This document shows, piece by piece, positions 37,170 to 45,213 of a stretch of DNA of 64,000 bases. This DNA comes from Pseudomonas sp. SG20056. Lineage in GTDB: Bacteria; Pseudomonadota; Gammaproteobacteria; Pseudomonadales; Pseudomonadaceae. The translations under genes were made by a program, and so were the position numbers. Position 1 is the first letter of the stretch, and each line of letters opens with the position of its first letter. Below the pieces are notes generated by a model. The model had not been told where the DNA came from, did no database searches, and was given only the letters and a program-made list of their open reading frames with translations. The stretch covers positions 62,001-126,000 of the forward strand of contig NZ_CP134499.1 of NCBI RefSeq assembly GCF_031764535.1. Reading direction: 5' to 3'.

Positions 37170-37499
37170 CTGTCTGTTCGATCAGGAAAGTGTTTTTGCT
37201 AGAGGAAAATCTGAAAAACAGGTCAGCTGTCACATAAGTGCAATTTGAAACTGTACCTATATGGTTTCACTGAAACTAAGTGCTAACCGCAGGTCTTTCA
37301 TCTGCTTTTGTACCGTTTTTAGGCTAAAGCACTTATAGCCAGTACAGTTGAGTGTAAAACAGGCAAAACAGTTACAAAGCAAACTATCTATTTGTGCTGC
37401 AATTTCATCCAGCTGTGGCTACAGCGAAGTGGGGGCAACGGCAATAATTCTCCCATCGCAACACACCACTGACCCGCCACAAGCGGAAGGATGACCACC
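37170..37499. promoter_or_regulatory. AT-rich leader of the first DUF1127 gene with GTACAGTT motifs
   Basis: About 330 bp without a gene, richer in AT than its surroundings. It holds AAACTGTACC (37248-37257) and GTACAGTTGAGTGTAAAA (37342-37359). The second motif recurs before the second DUF1127 gene. It is probably the promoter and operator region; the exact promoter is not clear. Confidence 0.5.
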
Positions 37500-37715
37500 A
37501 TGGAACGTACCCTCAGTTCCGACCTGTTTTTCGATCACAGCCAATCCACCGGCTCCACCGCTCTGCCGCTGCGCATGCTGGCTTCTGTTCTGCAATGGCA
37601 GCGCCGCGTTGTTAGCCGCCGCCAGCTGGCTCGTCTGGACTCCCGTCTGCTCGCAGACGCCGGTATCAGCGAAGCACAGCGTCACGCTGAACTGAGCAAG
37701 CCCTTCTGGCGTTAA
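37500..37715 (+). CDS. DUF1127 small protein (first of two)
   Basis: 71 aa from the ATG at 37500, chosen because AAGGA lies eight bases upstream and because it gives the same MERTL start as the paralogue at 37981. The C-terminal half is the DUF1127 domain: WQRRVVSRRQLARLDSRLL then ADAGISEAQRHAELSKPFWR. DUF1127 proteins are short, arginine-rich and in some bacteria bind RNA or affect phosphate and carbon metabolism; the role here is unknown. A terminator follows. Confidence 0.88.
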   Translation: MERTLSSDLFFDHSQSTGSTALPLRMLASVLQWQRRVVSRRQLARLDSRLLADAGISEAQRHAELSKPFWR

Positions 37716-37759
37716 CTGCTGCCAGACACCGATTTCTGCTCCTCCCTTAATGGGATTTT

Positions 37760-37797
37760 TGAAAGCTCCAGCGCCCTGCGTGCTGGGGCTTTCTTTT
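37760..37797 (+). terminator. Terminator after the first DUF1127 gene
   Basis: Stem GAAAGCTCCAGC / GCTGGGGCTTTC (one mismatch) with a 9-nt loop and five T residues, 45 bp after the stop. It separates the two DUF1127 genes transcriptionally. Confidence 0.9.
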
Positions 37798-37859
37798 TAT
37801 GTGCCGAGAAAAGTGCTCAGGCAGTTGCCTGGCTGCAACAGTCTGCAGTGTTGTTAAGC

Positions 37860-37879
37860 GGTACAGTTCATGTAAAAAG
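37860..37879 (+). promoter_or_regulatory. Copy of the GTACAGTT / TGTAAAA motif before the second DUF1127 gene
   Basis: GGTACAGTTCATGTAAAA matches the motif at 37342-37359 except for one base less between the halves. It lies about 120 bp before the second gene. Sharing by two paralogues suggests a common regulator. Confidence 0.5.
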
Positions 37880-37980
37880 CTTACTGCGCCATAACAATTT
37901 TCAGGTGCTGTCTCTGACCCTGCTCTCTGCTTGCGCGCACCATAGGTTGCCCTCTTTCGTCTCTGACAAGGAATTGCGCC

Positions 37981-38187
37981 ATGGAACGCACGCTCAAGCA
38001 TCAGCCCTCGCAAAACACTCAGGTGGATCACCCGCTCTGGTTACGCGCCTATGCCGCGCTCTGTGGCTGGCAGCGTAATAGGCGTACTCGCCGGCAACTG
38101 GCGCGCCTCGATAGCCGTCAGCTTGCCGACGCAGGCATCACCGAGGCGCAGCGTCAGGCCGAGTTGGCCAAGCCGTTCTGGCGCTGA
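37981..38187 (+). CDS. DUF1127 small protein (second of two)
   Basis: 68 aa, with AAGGA eight bases before the ATG. It shares the MERTL start and the C-terminal half with the protein at 37500-37715: RRQLARLDSR, LADAGI, EAQR and AEL.KPFWR are identical or nearly so. The middle parts differ. The pair is a tandem duplication with separate promoters, judging by the terminator between them. Confidence 0.88.
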   Translation: MERTLKHQPSQNTQVDHPLWLRAYAALCGWQRNRRTRRQLARLDSRQLADAGITEAQRQAELAKPFWR

Positions 38188-38267
38188 GCAGCCGGGCAAC
38201 CAACCCGTACAAGCGGGGTCTACACTGAACCCAGCCTGTCTGTTGGGCCATTTTCAGGAGTGTGGAT

Positions 38268-38585
38268 ATGAATGTAATAAAGACTTTGAGCCTTGCTGCA
38301 TTACTGGCGCTGGCAGGTACGGCAAGCGCCACCAGTTTTGTGGTCACCACCGATGCGGTGGTCGGGGCCGTCGGGGCAACGTCGGAAGCGAGCTCCGATG
38401 TGTCCTCGTCCTTTACCGATGACAAGATTGTGCTGGCCGCGCGCGATGACGCCGCCGCGTTTGTCGCCAGTCAGGGCGACATCCGTGGGGTGCGCCTGGA
38501 GGCCGCTCTGCAGCATATCCGTCAGCAGGTGCCGACCCTACAGGGCGACGATATGCAGTTGGCGACGGCCATCCTCAGCCTTTGA
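38268..38585 (+). CDS. DUF2388 exported protein (first of two)
   Basis: 105 aa from the ATG at 38268 (AGGAG seven bases upstream). A signal peptide with cleavage near ASA precedes a DUF2388 domain: FVVTTDAVV, SSSFTDDKIVLAARDDAAAFVASQGDIRG and LEAALQHIRQQVP. It is predicted periplasmic; function unknown. The paralogue at 38691 shares the core. The DUF4105 gene follows, so the three are probably one operon. Confidence 0.85.
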   Translation: MNVIKTLSLAALLALAGTASATSFVVTTDAVVGAVGATSEASSDVSSSFTDDKIVLAARDDAAAFVASQGDIRGVRLEAALQHIRQQVPTLQGDDMQLATAILSL

Positions 38586-38690
38586 GCGCACACCGCCGGC
38601 GCTTAGCCAGAAGCGCTGGCGGAACTGTGTGGCACACTGCCCCGTCTAAGCCAGTCCAACCGACGTAATGGCCGATTATCGGAGATGCAT

Positions 38691-39011
38691 ATGCGCCCTA
38701 TCTTGTTCAGTACCCTGGTCGCGATTGTTCTGCTCAGTGCCACCGCACAGGCGCAAACCCTGGTGGCGACCAGCAATATCATCGTGCGCGCGTTGGATCG
38801 TTCATTCGATTTCACTTCGGATACCACCACCTCCATACGTGATTCGAAAGTCGTGCTCGCAGCGCGCGACGATGCGGCCAGCTTCGTCGCCAGCCAAGGG
38901 CAAATCCGTGGTGCGCAGCTGGAGGCCGCCATCGGCGCCATCCGCAGCCAAGTGCCTGAGGCGCAAGGCGCTTCCGACCTGGTACTGGCCGAAGCCATCC
39001 TGGCACTGTGA
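38691..39011 (+). CDS. DUF2388 exported protein (second of two)
   Basis: 106 aa from the ATG at 38691 (GGAG six bases upstream; the ATG at 38685 abuts the site). Signal peptide to about residue 21 (TAQAQ). The core VLAARDDAASFVASQG matches the first paralogue almost exactly, with the same LEAA..IR..VP end. The stop overlaps the GTG start of the DUF4105 gene, so translation of the two is coupled, which implies related function in the envelope. Confidence 0.87.
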   Translation: MRPILFSTLVAIVLLSATAQAQTLVATSNIIVRALDRSFDFTSDTTTSIRDSKVVLAARDDAASFVASQGQIRGAQLEAAIGAIRSQVPEAQGASDLVLAEAILAL

Positions 39012-40960
39012 GTTGGCCGCGTATCTGGCTGCTCGGGCTGGCGTTACTGGCCAGCACCTGCAGCCAGGCCGAGTTACGCCTGCAGCTCGCGGATGCCAAG
39101 CTCAGCCCTGTTGAACGCCAGGCGAGCCAGCAACTGCTGCAAGATGCCTTGGCCGCTTTGCCGCCACGCCTCAAACAACAACTCGATCGCCATGTCAGCG
39201 TGCGTTGGCGCAATCTGCCTACACAGGTGTATGGCCGCGCCGGACGTTTCAGCGGTATCGAACTGAATGCCGCGTTGCTGCCAGGGTTAAGCGACGGCAG
39301 TAGCGCGACCACCCTGACCAATCGACCCCATGGCAGCGTGCGCCAAGAGTTGTTGGCGACCGTGCTGCATGAAATCACTCATCTATATGACCGTGCCCAG
39401 CTTTGGCCGCAGGCGGACCGGCAGTTGCAACGCCAGTGTCGGCAGCGCGAGCAAAGCCTGGGCGCCGTTGGCCTGCCGGATCACTGCCGCGGGCAGACGG
39501 CGCGGCGCTTTACCCTGAGTGATGATCCGTTGCTGCTAGACCTGGCCGGCTGGCCACAGCAGGTCGGCCGGCGTGGTGCGCGCGAGCCGGACAATCATCA
39601 GGTCGCGCGCAGCCCGGACAGCTACGAGCTGAGCAACCCGCGCGAGTTTCTCGCGGTCAACATGGAGTACTTCCTTCTCGACCCCAGCTACGCCTGTCGT
39701 CGCCCCTCGCTGGCGCGCTACCTGAGCGCGCATTTCGCCTGGACGCCGGCCAATCAGCAGTCCTGCGCCGAAGGCCTGGCGTACCTGAATGCCGGGCGCA
39801 ATTTTGCCCGCCAGCCACTGGGCAGCATCGACCCGCAGCGCGTCTATCAGGTGGATTACCTGCTGGCCGAAGCCAACGATGCGCTGGCCAGCCGTTGGGG
39901 CCACAGCATGCTGCGCCTGGTGATTTGTGCGCCTGGTCGGCCGCGTGGGCCGGATTGTCGACTGGATCTGCAGGAGCATCTGGTGCTGTCCTACCGCGCC
40001 TTTGTCGGCGACGTGCAGCTATCGAGTTGGGATGGTCTGACCGGTGTGTATCCGTCGCGGCTGTTCGTTCTGCCGCTGGAGCAGGTGATCGAGGAGTACA
40101 CCAAGGTCGAGCTGCGCAGCCTGGCCTCGGTACCGCTCAAACTGGACCGTATGCAGCTGGAACAACTGGTGACCCGCGCTGCCGAGCAGCACTGGAGTTA
40201 CGACGGCGACTACTGGTTTATCTCCAACAACTGCGCCGTGGAAACCCTCAAGCTGCTGCGCAGCGGCAGCCAGCACCCGCGTCTGCACGCGCTCGACAGC
40301 ATCATGCCCAATGGCCTGCTCGACACCCTGGTGGCGCGCGATTTGGCCGACCGCAATGTGCTGAACGACTCCGCCGAAGCTCTGCGCCTGGGTTATCGCT
40401 TCGACTCGTTTCGTGACCGTTACCAGGCCATGTTCAGCGTGCTGCAGGCGCAGCTGCCGATTGAGCAAACGCAGGTTGAGGACTGGCTGACTCAGCCAGC
40501 GGAGCAGCGCCAACCCTGGTTTGACCGCGCCGATCTGCGCACCAGCGCGGCGCTGTTGCTGCTCGAACAGGCGGCACTGCGTCGGCAACTGTTATTGGCT
40601 CAGGATGAACTCAAGCGCCGCTACCTCAGCGGCCGTGATGGCGTTGATCCCACGCTGAACAAGGCCGGCGGCGCGCTGCAGCAGATCCTCGCCAGCAGCG
40701 GTTTCCTCAGTCGCCCGGCCGAGTTGCTCGAAGGTGGCTACGGCCTGCCACAGCGCGCCGAATGGCAGCGCCTGGAAACCGAAAGCCAGGCGCGCCAGCA
40801 GCAACTGCGCCAGCTCAGCGACAACCTCGACCAGGAAGTGCGCACCCTGTTGGAGCCGGCGCGCCTGGCCGAATTACAGGCCACTGAAGCCAACTTGACG
40901 CAACTGGGCAAGCATCTGCGTACGCTGCACAAAGCCGGCGGTGGCCTGCAGTTGCCCTAG
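39008..40960 (+). CDS. DUF4105-containing protein with an HExxH motif
   Basis: 650 aa from a GTG overlapping the previous stop. A signal peptide (about 1-21) leads into a domain with HEITH (121-125), the zinc-binding signature of metallopeptidases, and acidic residues E213 and E220 in NPREFLAVNMEYFLLD that could supply the third ligand. The middle (about 285-430) fits DUF4105: RWGHSMLRLVIC, DVQLSSWDGLTG and WFISNNCAVETL, whose His and Cys residues may be catalytic. The C-terminal part (about 515-640) is a long helical, coiled-coil-like region. Predicted periplasmic, function unknown; a peptidase role is inference. Confidence 0.85.
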   Translation: MSWPRIWLLGLALLASTCSQAELRLQLADAKLSPVERQASQQLLQDALAALPPRLKQQLDRHVSVRWRNLPTQVYGRAGRFSGIELNAALLPGLSDGSSATTLTNRPHGSVRQELLATVLHEITHLYDRAQLWPQADRQLQRQCRQREQSLGAVGLPDHCRGQTARRFTLSDDPLLLDLAGWPQQVGRRGAREPDNHQVARSPDSYELSNPREFLAVNMEYFLLDPSYACRRPSLARYLSAHFAWTPANQQSCAEGLAYLNAGRNFARQPLGSIDPQRVYQVDYLLAEANDALASRWGHSMLRLVICAPGRPRGPDCRLDLQEHLVLSYRAFVGDVQLSSWDGLTGVYPSRLFVLPLEQVIEEYTKVELRSLASVPLKLDRMQLEQLVTRAAEQHWSYDGDYWFISNNCAVETLKLLRSGSQHPRLHALDSIMPNGLLDTLVARDLADRNVLNDSAEALRLGYRFDSFRDRYQAMFSVLQAQLPIEQTQVEDWLTQPAEQRQPWFDRADLRTSAALLLLEQAALRRQLLLAQDELKRRYLSGRDGVDPTLNKAGGALQQILASSGFLSRPAELLEGGYGLPQRAEWQRLETESQARQQQLRQLSDNLDQEVRTLLEPARLAELQATEANLTQLGKHLRTLHKAGGGLQLP

Positions 40961-41361
40961 TCCATGAGTTCCTGATCTTCCTCGGGCAGCTGCGGGTCGA
41001 GGTGCAGCCACGGCAGACGGCTTTGCACCCAGATATGCCGATCCGCCGGGGCCTGCTCCGGCTCGTCCAGCGTCGCCACGGTCACATCCAGGGTCTCCGG
41101 GCTGAGCTGGGTGAACAACGCCAGATGCGCGCCGCATTGCCCGCAGAAATAACGCGTGCAACTGGCTGACGAGGCGTACTCACGCGGTGTGCCGGCTAGC
41201 CAGCCAAAGCTCGCCAGCGGCACGCTGATCCAGGTGGTGACGATGCCCCCTGTACTGCGTCGGCAGATCGAGCAATGGCAGTGGGCAATGTCCTGCAGTG
41301 GCGCCGCGAACTGATAGCGCAATGCGCCGCACTGGCAGCCACCTTGATGAATAGCAGGCAT
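40957..41361 (-). CDS. GFA-family (glutathione-dependent formaldehyde-activating-like) zinc protein
   Basis: 134 aa. The zinc-binding cysteines of the GFA/CENP-V fold are all present: GGCQCGALRY, HCHCSICRRSTGG and FCGQCGAHL. Members include formaldehyde-glutathione adduct enzymes, but most in Pseudomonas are uncharacterised, so no substrate is claimed. It converges on the DUF4105 gene with a four-base overlap at the stops and is divergent from the AEC transporter gene. Confidence 0.9.
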   Translation of the reverse strand: MPAIHQGGCQCGALRYQFAAPLQDIAHCHCSICRRSTGGIVTTWISVPLASFGWLAGTPREYASSASCTRYFCGQCGAHLALFTQLSPETLDVTVATLDEPEQAPADRHIWVQSRLPWLHLDPQLPEEDQELMD

Positions 41362-41471
41362 GGCGTGTCCTCATCGCAAAGGGCAGGTAAGCCAGCCTAA
41401 TCCCGACATCATCCTTGCGTCACCCCTGTTGGCTGCTCAAGATGGCGGCTTAGCTGTGGCTGGAGGTTGCC

Positions 41472-42380
41472 GTGCTGGAGTTGTTGTTGGCCTTGTGGCC
41501 GCTGTTTGCCTTGATCGTCGCCGGGTATTACCTGCGCCGCTGGGCGTTCCCCAATGAGGCGTTCTGGCCGGGTGCTGAGCGGCTGAACTATTTCATGTTG
41601 TTCCCGGCGCTGCTGTTCAGCAGCCTGGCGACGGCGCCGCTGGATAATCCGGCGTTGCCGCGCCTGGGGTTGGCCGTGCTGCTGGCGCTGGGCATCGCCT
41701 GGCTGGCGCTGTTACTGGTGCGGCGTTTGCGTGGCTGGCCGGCGGGGCGCTTTGGGGCATTTAGCCAGGGCATTCTGCGCTTCAACACTTACCTCGGCCT
41801 GGCAGCGGTGGGCAGCCTGTTTGGCCAGGAAGGCCTGACCCTGGCGGCCATCATGCTCGCCCTGATGGTGCCAACGGTGAATGTGCTCTCCGTCTGGTCG
41901 CTGACCGCCGAACGTGGCGTCAGTGCGCGCAGTCTGTTGCTGCCGATTCTGAAGAATCCGCTGATCCTCGCCTGCCTCGGCGGTGCGCTGGTCAACCTCA
42001 GTGGCCTTGGTCTGCCGGGCGGCAGTGATCGGCTGCTCAGTCTGTTGGCTGCCGCCAGCCTGCCGCTGGGCCTGCTTTGCGTGGGTGCTGCACTGAAACC
42101 TGAACAGTTGGGTGGTGAGATTCCGGCCCTGGGGTGGAACAGCCTGCTGCGTCTGCTGGGCATGCCGATGCTGGCTTGGGCGGTGGCCTATGGTCTGCAC
42201 CTGCCGGCGATGGAGAGCACCGTGCTGGTGCTGTTCTTTGCCCTGCCAACTGCGCCAACGGCCTATGTCTTGACCCGCCAACTGGGCGGCGACAGCCAGC
42301 TGATGGCCGGCATCATCACTCTGCAGACGTTGCTGGCAGCGGCCAGTTTGCCGCTATTGTTGCTGCTGGTGGCTGGCTGA
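41472..42380 (+). CDS. AEC-family (auxin efflux carrier-like) transporter
   Basis: 302 aa from a GTG with GGAGG six bases upstream. About ten membrane helices, split by a less hydrophobic centre, in the two-bundle pattern of the AEC family. Typical segments are LNYFMLFPALLFSSLA, GLAAVGSLFGQEGL and LPTAPTAYVLTRQLGGD. AEC members export or import small organic acids; the substrate is unknown. It is followed by the LexA box and the radical SAM gene on the same strand. Confidence 0.88.
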   Translation: MLELLLALWPLFALIVAGYYLRRWAFPNEAFWPGAERLNYFMLFPALLFSSLATAPLDNPALPRLGLAVLLALGIAWLALLLVRRLRGWPAGRFGAFSQGILRFNTYLGLAAVGSLFGQEGLTLAAIMLALMVPTVNVLSVWSLTAERGVSARSLLLPILKNPLILACLGGALVNLSGLGLPGGSDRLLSLLAAASLPLGLLCVGAALKPEQLGGEIPALGWNSLLRLLGMPMLAWAVAYGLHLPAMESTVLVLFFALPTAPTAYVLTRQLGGDSQLMAGIITLQTLLAAASLPLLLLLVAG

Positions 42381-42429
42381 CTCATATCCCAGGAAAGGTC
42401 GGGCGGACGGTCGGTGCTTGGTGATGTGT

Positions 42430-42461
42430 ACAAATTACTGTATTTATATACAGTAATTTGT
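42430..42461. promoter_or_regulatory. LexA (SOS) box within a 32-bp palindrome
   Basis: The core at 42436-42455 reads TACTGTAT-TTAT-ATACAGTA, one base from the E. coli-type consensus TACTGTATATATATACAGTA. The symmetry extends four bases more on each side (ACAAAT...ATTTGT), giving 14-bp perfect arms around TTAT. It ends about 12 bp before the radical SAM start, so LexA binding would block transcription. Confidence 0.9.
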
Positions 42462-42472
42462 GGAGCCAGCCC

Positions 42473-43531
42473 ATGTCCGTTTCTTTGCCGCCGCGCGGTC
42501 GCGGTACCGCCAGTAATCCGCATAACCGCTTTGCCCCGCAGCGCATTATCGCCACTGACGATGGCTGGTTGCAGGAGGTGCTGCCCAGCCGGGCGACCGA
42601 GGTGCGCTGCGAGACCGCAAAAAGCATCATCACCCGCAACCAGTCGCCGGATCTGCCCTTCGACCGCTCGCTCAATCCCTACCGTGGTTGTGAACATGGC
42701 TGCATTTATTGCTATGCCAGGCCCAGCCACGCCTACTGGGATCTGTCGCCGGGGCTGGATTTCGAAACCAAGCTGATCGCCAAGACCAATGCCGTGGCCC
42801 TGCTCGAACAGCAGCTGAGCAAGCCTGGCTATGTCTGCGCGCCGATCAACCTGGGTTCCAACACCGATCCCTATCAACCTATCGAGCGTCAGCACCTGCT
42901 GACCCGCAACAGCCTCAAGGTGCTGCTCGACTATCGCCATCCGGTGACCATCGTTACCAAGGGGGCGCTGATCCTGCGTGACCTCGATCTGCTCACTGAG
43001 CTGGCGCAGCAGCGGCTGGTAGCGGTGATGATCAGCCTGACCACCCTGGATGACGAACTCAAACGCATCATGGAGCCGCGCGCCGCTGCTCCGGCAGCTC
43101 GGCTGCGGGCGATCCGCGTGTTGCGTGACAACCGTATTCCGGTCGGTGTGCTGTGCTCGCCGATGATCCCGATGATCAACGATATGGAGCTGGAGCACTT
43201 GCTGGCAGCGGCCAAGGACGCTGGTGCGCAGAGCGCCAATTACATGTTGCTGCGCCTGCCGCGTGAAGTGGCGCCATTATTCGAGGAGTGGTTGCAGGCG
43301 CACTACCCGCAGCGCGCTGAGCATGTTCTTAGCCTTATCCGGCAGAGCCGTGGCGGTGCGCTGTACGACAGCCGCTTCGGTCAGCGTTTTCGTGGTGAAG
43401 GGGCGTTTGCCGAATTACTTGCGCAACGCTTTGCCCTGGCCAGCAAGCGCCTGGGCCTGACTCGACGCGAGGCGTTCAGCCTGGATTGCACGCGCTTCTG
43501 TCCGCCGGGTGGTCAGCTGGCGCTGCTCTAA
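42473..43531 (+). CDS. PA0069-family radical SAM protein, SOS-regulated
   Basis: 352 aa from the ATG at 42473 (GGAG seven bases upstream). The CxxxCxxC cluster motif lies at C73, C77 and C80 in RGCEHGCIYCYARPSH. The fold resembles spore photoproduct lyase-like radical SAM enzymes, with NLGSNTDPYQPIER and the C-terminal GQRFRGEGAFAELL region. A homologue, PA0069, is in the LexA regulon of P. aeruginosa. The LexA box here supports a role in DNA damage response. The reaction is unknown; a repair role is inference. Confidence 0.9.
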   Translation: MSVSLPPRGRGTASNPHNRFAPQRIIATDDGWLQEVLPSRATEVRCETAKSIITRNQSPDLPFDRSLNPYRGCEHGCIYCYARPSHAYWDLSPGLDFETKLIAKTNAVALLEQQLSKPGYVCAPINLGSNTDPYQPIERQHLLTRNSLKVLLDYRHPVTIVTKGALILRDLDLLTELAQQRLVAVMISLTTLDDELKRIMEPRAAAPAARLRAIRVLRDNRIPVGVLCSPMIPMINDMELEHLLAAAKDAGAQSANYMLLRLPREVAPLFEEWLQAHYPQRAEHVLSLIRQSRGGALYDSRFGQRFRGEGAFAELLAQRFALASKRLGLTRREAFSLDCTRFCPPGGQLALL

Positions 43532-43649
43532 CGGGCAGGCACGGTTAGAGGTTGCCGTCAGGATTTGAGGCAGTAACACTTGGCATGTGACTTGCCAGCC
43601 TGCTTGGCTGTCGCTTTAGCAGGTTTTTTCAGGTTCAGAGGTCGCAAAT

Positions 43650-44378
43650 ATGCCATACAAGCATCAGTTGATCCCGCTGCAAGGGCGCACAGGCAGTGAG
43701 AGTGCCGAGGAGGCCCTGCAGACCATCGTCGATGGTTTCAAGCGCTTTCGCAGCGAAATCTTTCCGCAGCAGGAAGAGCTGTTCAAAAAGCTTGCCACTG
43801 CACAGAACCCGCGCGCGATGTTTATCACCTGCGCCGACTCGCGGGTGGTGCCGGAGTTGATCACGCAAAGCTCGCCGGGCGACCTGTTCGTCAACCGCAA
43901 CGTTGGTAACGTGGTGCCGGCTTACGGCCAGATGATGGGGGGGGTGTCCACCGCCATCGAGTACGCGGTGCTGGCACTGGGCGTGCAGCACATCATCGTC
44001 TGCGGTCACTCTGACTGCGGTGCGATGAAGGCCGTGCTGGCCCCCGAGACTCTGGAGAGCATGCCGACGGTGAAGGCCTGGCTGCGCCACAGCGAAGTGG
44101 CACTCAAGGTCGTTGAGGCGAACTGCGGCTGTGAAGGCCATGACAGGCTGGGCATCCTCACCGAGGAGAACGTGGTGGCCCAGCTCAATCACCTGTGCAC
44201 CCACCCGTCGGTGGCGGCACGGGTGGCCAGCGGCCAGCTGTTTATCCACGGCTGGGTGTATGACATCGAAACCAGCGAGATCAAGGCGTACGACGCGGAG
44301 AAGGGCGAGTTCCGCCTGATCGGCGAGGGCCCGCTGCCGATGGCCACCCCCCGCGCGCGCTACCTGCCGAGCAGCTAG
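43650..44378 (+). CDS. can: Beta-class carbonic anhydrase
   Basis: 242 aa, normal length. It interconverts CO2 and bicarbonate. The zinc and catalytic residues are in place: C61, D63 and R65 in CADSRVVPEL, and H120 and C123 in CGHSDCGAMK. The NRNVGNVVP segment is also typical. Beta carbonic anhydrases supply bicarbonate for biosynthesis in ambient air and are often growth-essential at low CO2. GAGG nine bases before the ATG supports the start. The symbol is by family; the match to the P. aeruginosa psCA1 type is by synteny. Confidence 0.93.
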   Translation: MPYKHQLIPLQGRTGSESAEEALQTIVDGFKRFRSEIFPQQEELFKKLATAQNPRAMFITCADSRVVPELITQSSPGDLFVNRNVGNVVPAYGQMMGGVSTAIEYAVLALGVQHIIVCGHSDCGAMKAVLAPETLESMPTVKAWLRHSEVALKVVEANCGCEGHDRLGILTEENVVAQLNHLCTHPSVAARVASGQLFIHGWVYDIETSEIKAYDAEKGEFRLIGEGPLPMATPRARYLPSS

Positions 44379-44524
44379 CAGGCTGTTGAAAAACTACCTG
44401 CGTTGGCAATACTTCGTTAAAAACGGCCTCGGAATGCTCATTTACAGCCAGTAAACTCCGCATCCTCGGCCGTTTTTGCCTTGCCTTGTCTTGCCTGCCT
44501 CGCCTACATTTTTCAACGGCCTGC
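44378..44524. repeat. 147-bp element with 16-bp terminal inverted repeats (copy A)
   Basis: The ends are GCAGGCTGTTGAAAAA (44378-44393) and the complement of GCAGGCCGTTGAAAAA (44509-44524), one mismatch in 16. An inner inverted repeat, AAAAACGGCC / GGCCGTTTTT, lies inside. It begins at the last base of the carbonic anhydrase stop. No coding capacity. Its 50-bp core (44433-44482) matches, in reverse orientation, the element at 62236-62432. It looks like a MITE or a Pseudomonas intergenic repeat. Confidence 0.8.
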
Positions 44525-44556
44525 AAGTCAGCAACCGCGCGAGGGGTTAAGGCCTG

Positions 44557-45213
44557 CTAACCCGCCGCGCGGGTTTCATCCAGCTGCAGCTCAACCCCGA
44601 GCTGCCGCGACAGGCACGGCCAGCGCTGCCAGGCCGCGTCGGTCTGTGGATTGTGCAGGCGCTCACGGTAGGCCTGCACCGAGTCCTGGGCAAAGCTGGC
44701 ATCGTCGAGCATACCGTCGACGGCATGATGCACAGCCTCATCTAGCTGGTTGGCGAAGGCTTCGCCGATCAGCTGGTGGGCAATCAGGTTGGCCACCGTG
44801 GTATCCAGCGGAATCAATGGTGCGCCCAGATGGGCGATATAGCGATCATTCACTTCCTCGACCAAGCGATGGGCCAGATAGGCCTCATCCAGCAACCCCT
44901 CCAGCCCTTCATGACCGGCCATCAGCGCAGGCGGCTGTAGGAAAAACTGCTCGGCAACCTTGAGTACCGGCTTGATCTGCGCCTCGATCCCCGCTTCCTG
45001 CGACACCTGATGAGCGGCCTGCAACAGTTCCGGCACCTGCTCGATATAGGCGCTGACAAAACGCTGCAGCACGCCTTGAGTGTCTTCGTTGGGTAGGCGG
45101 ATGGAGGGGTGCAACTGGCCCAGGTGGGCTTGCATCTGATTGGCCAGCTGACCCGTGCTGGCTTCGTGTTGGTGCGCACGCTGAATCAGTGCGTGCAAAG
45201 CGGCGATGTTCAT
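44557..45213 (-). CDS. Conserved hypothetical protein next to the cox operon (PA0104-like)
   Basis: 218 aa with AGGAG five bases before the ATG. No signal peptide or membrane helix is evident; the protein is predicted mostly helical, acidic and rich in Leu, Ala and Gln. I do not recognise a domain. P. aeruginosa has a protein of similar size (PA0104) in the same place between the carbonic anhydrase region and coxB. It is divergent from coxB across 361 bp, so it is not in the cox operon. Confidence 0.75.
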   Translation of the reverse strand: MNIAALHALIQRAHQHEASTGQLANQMQAHLGQLHPSIRLPNEDTQGVLQRFVSAYIEQVPELLQAAHQVSQEAGIEAQIKPVLKVAEQFFLQPPALMAGHEGLEGLLDEAYLAHRLVEEVNDRYIAHLGAPLIPLDTTVANLIAHQLIGEAFANQLDEAVHHAVDGMLDDASFAQDSVQAYRERLHNPQTDAAWQRWPCLSRQLGVELQLDETRAAG

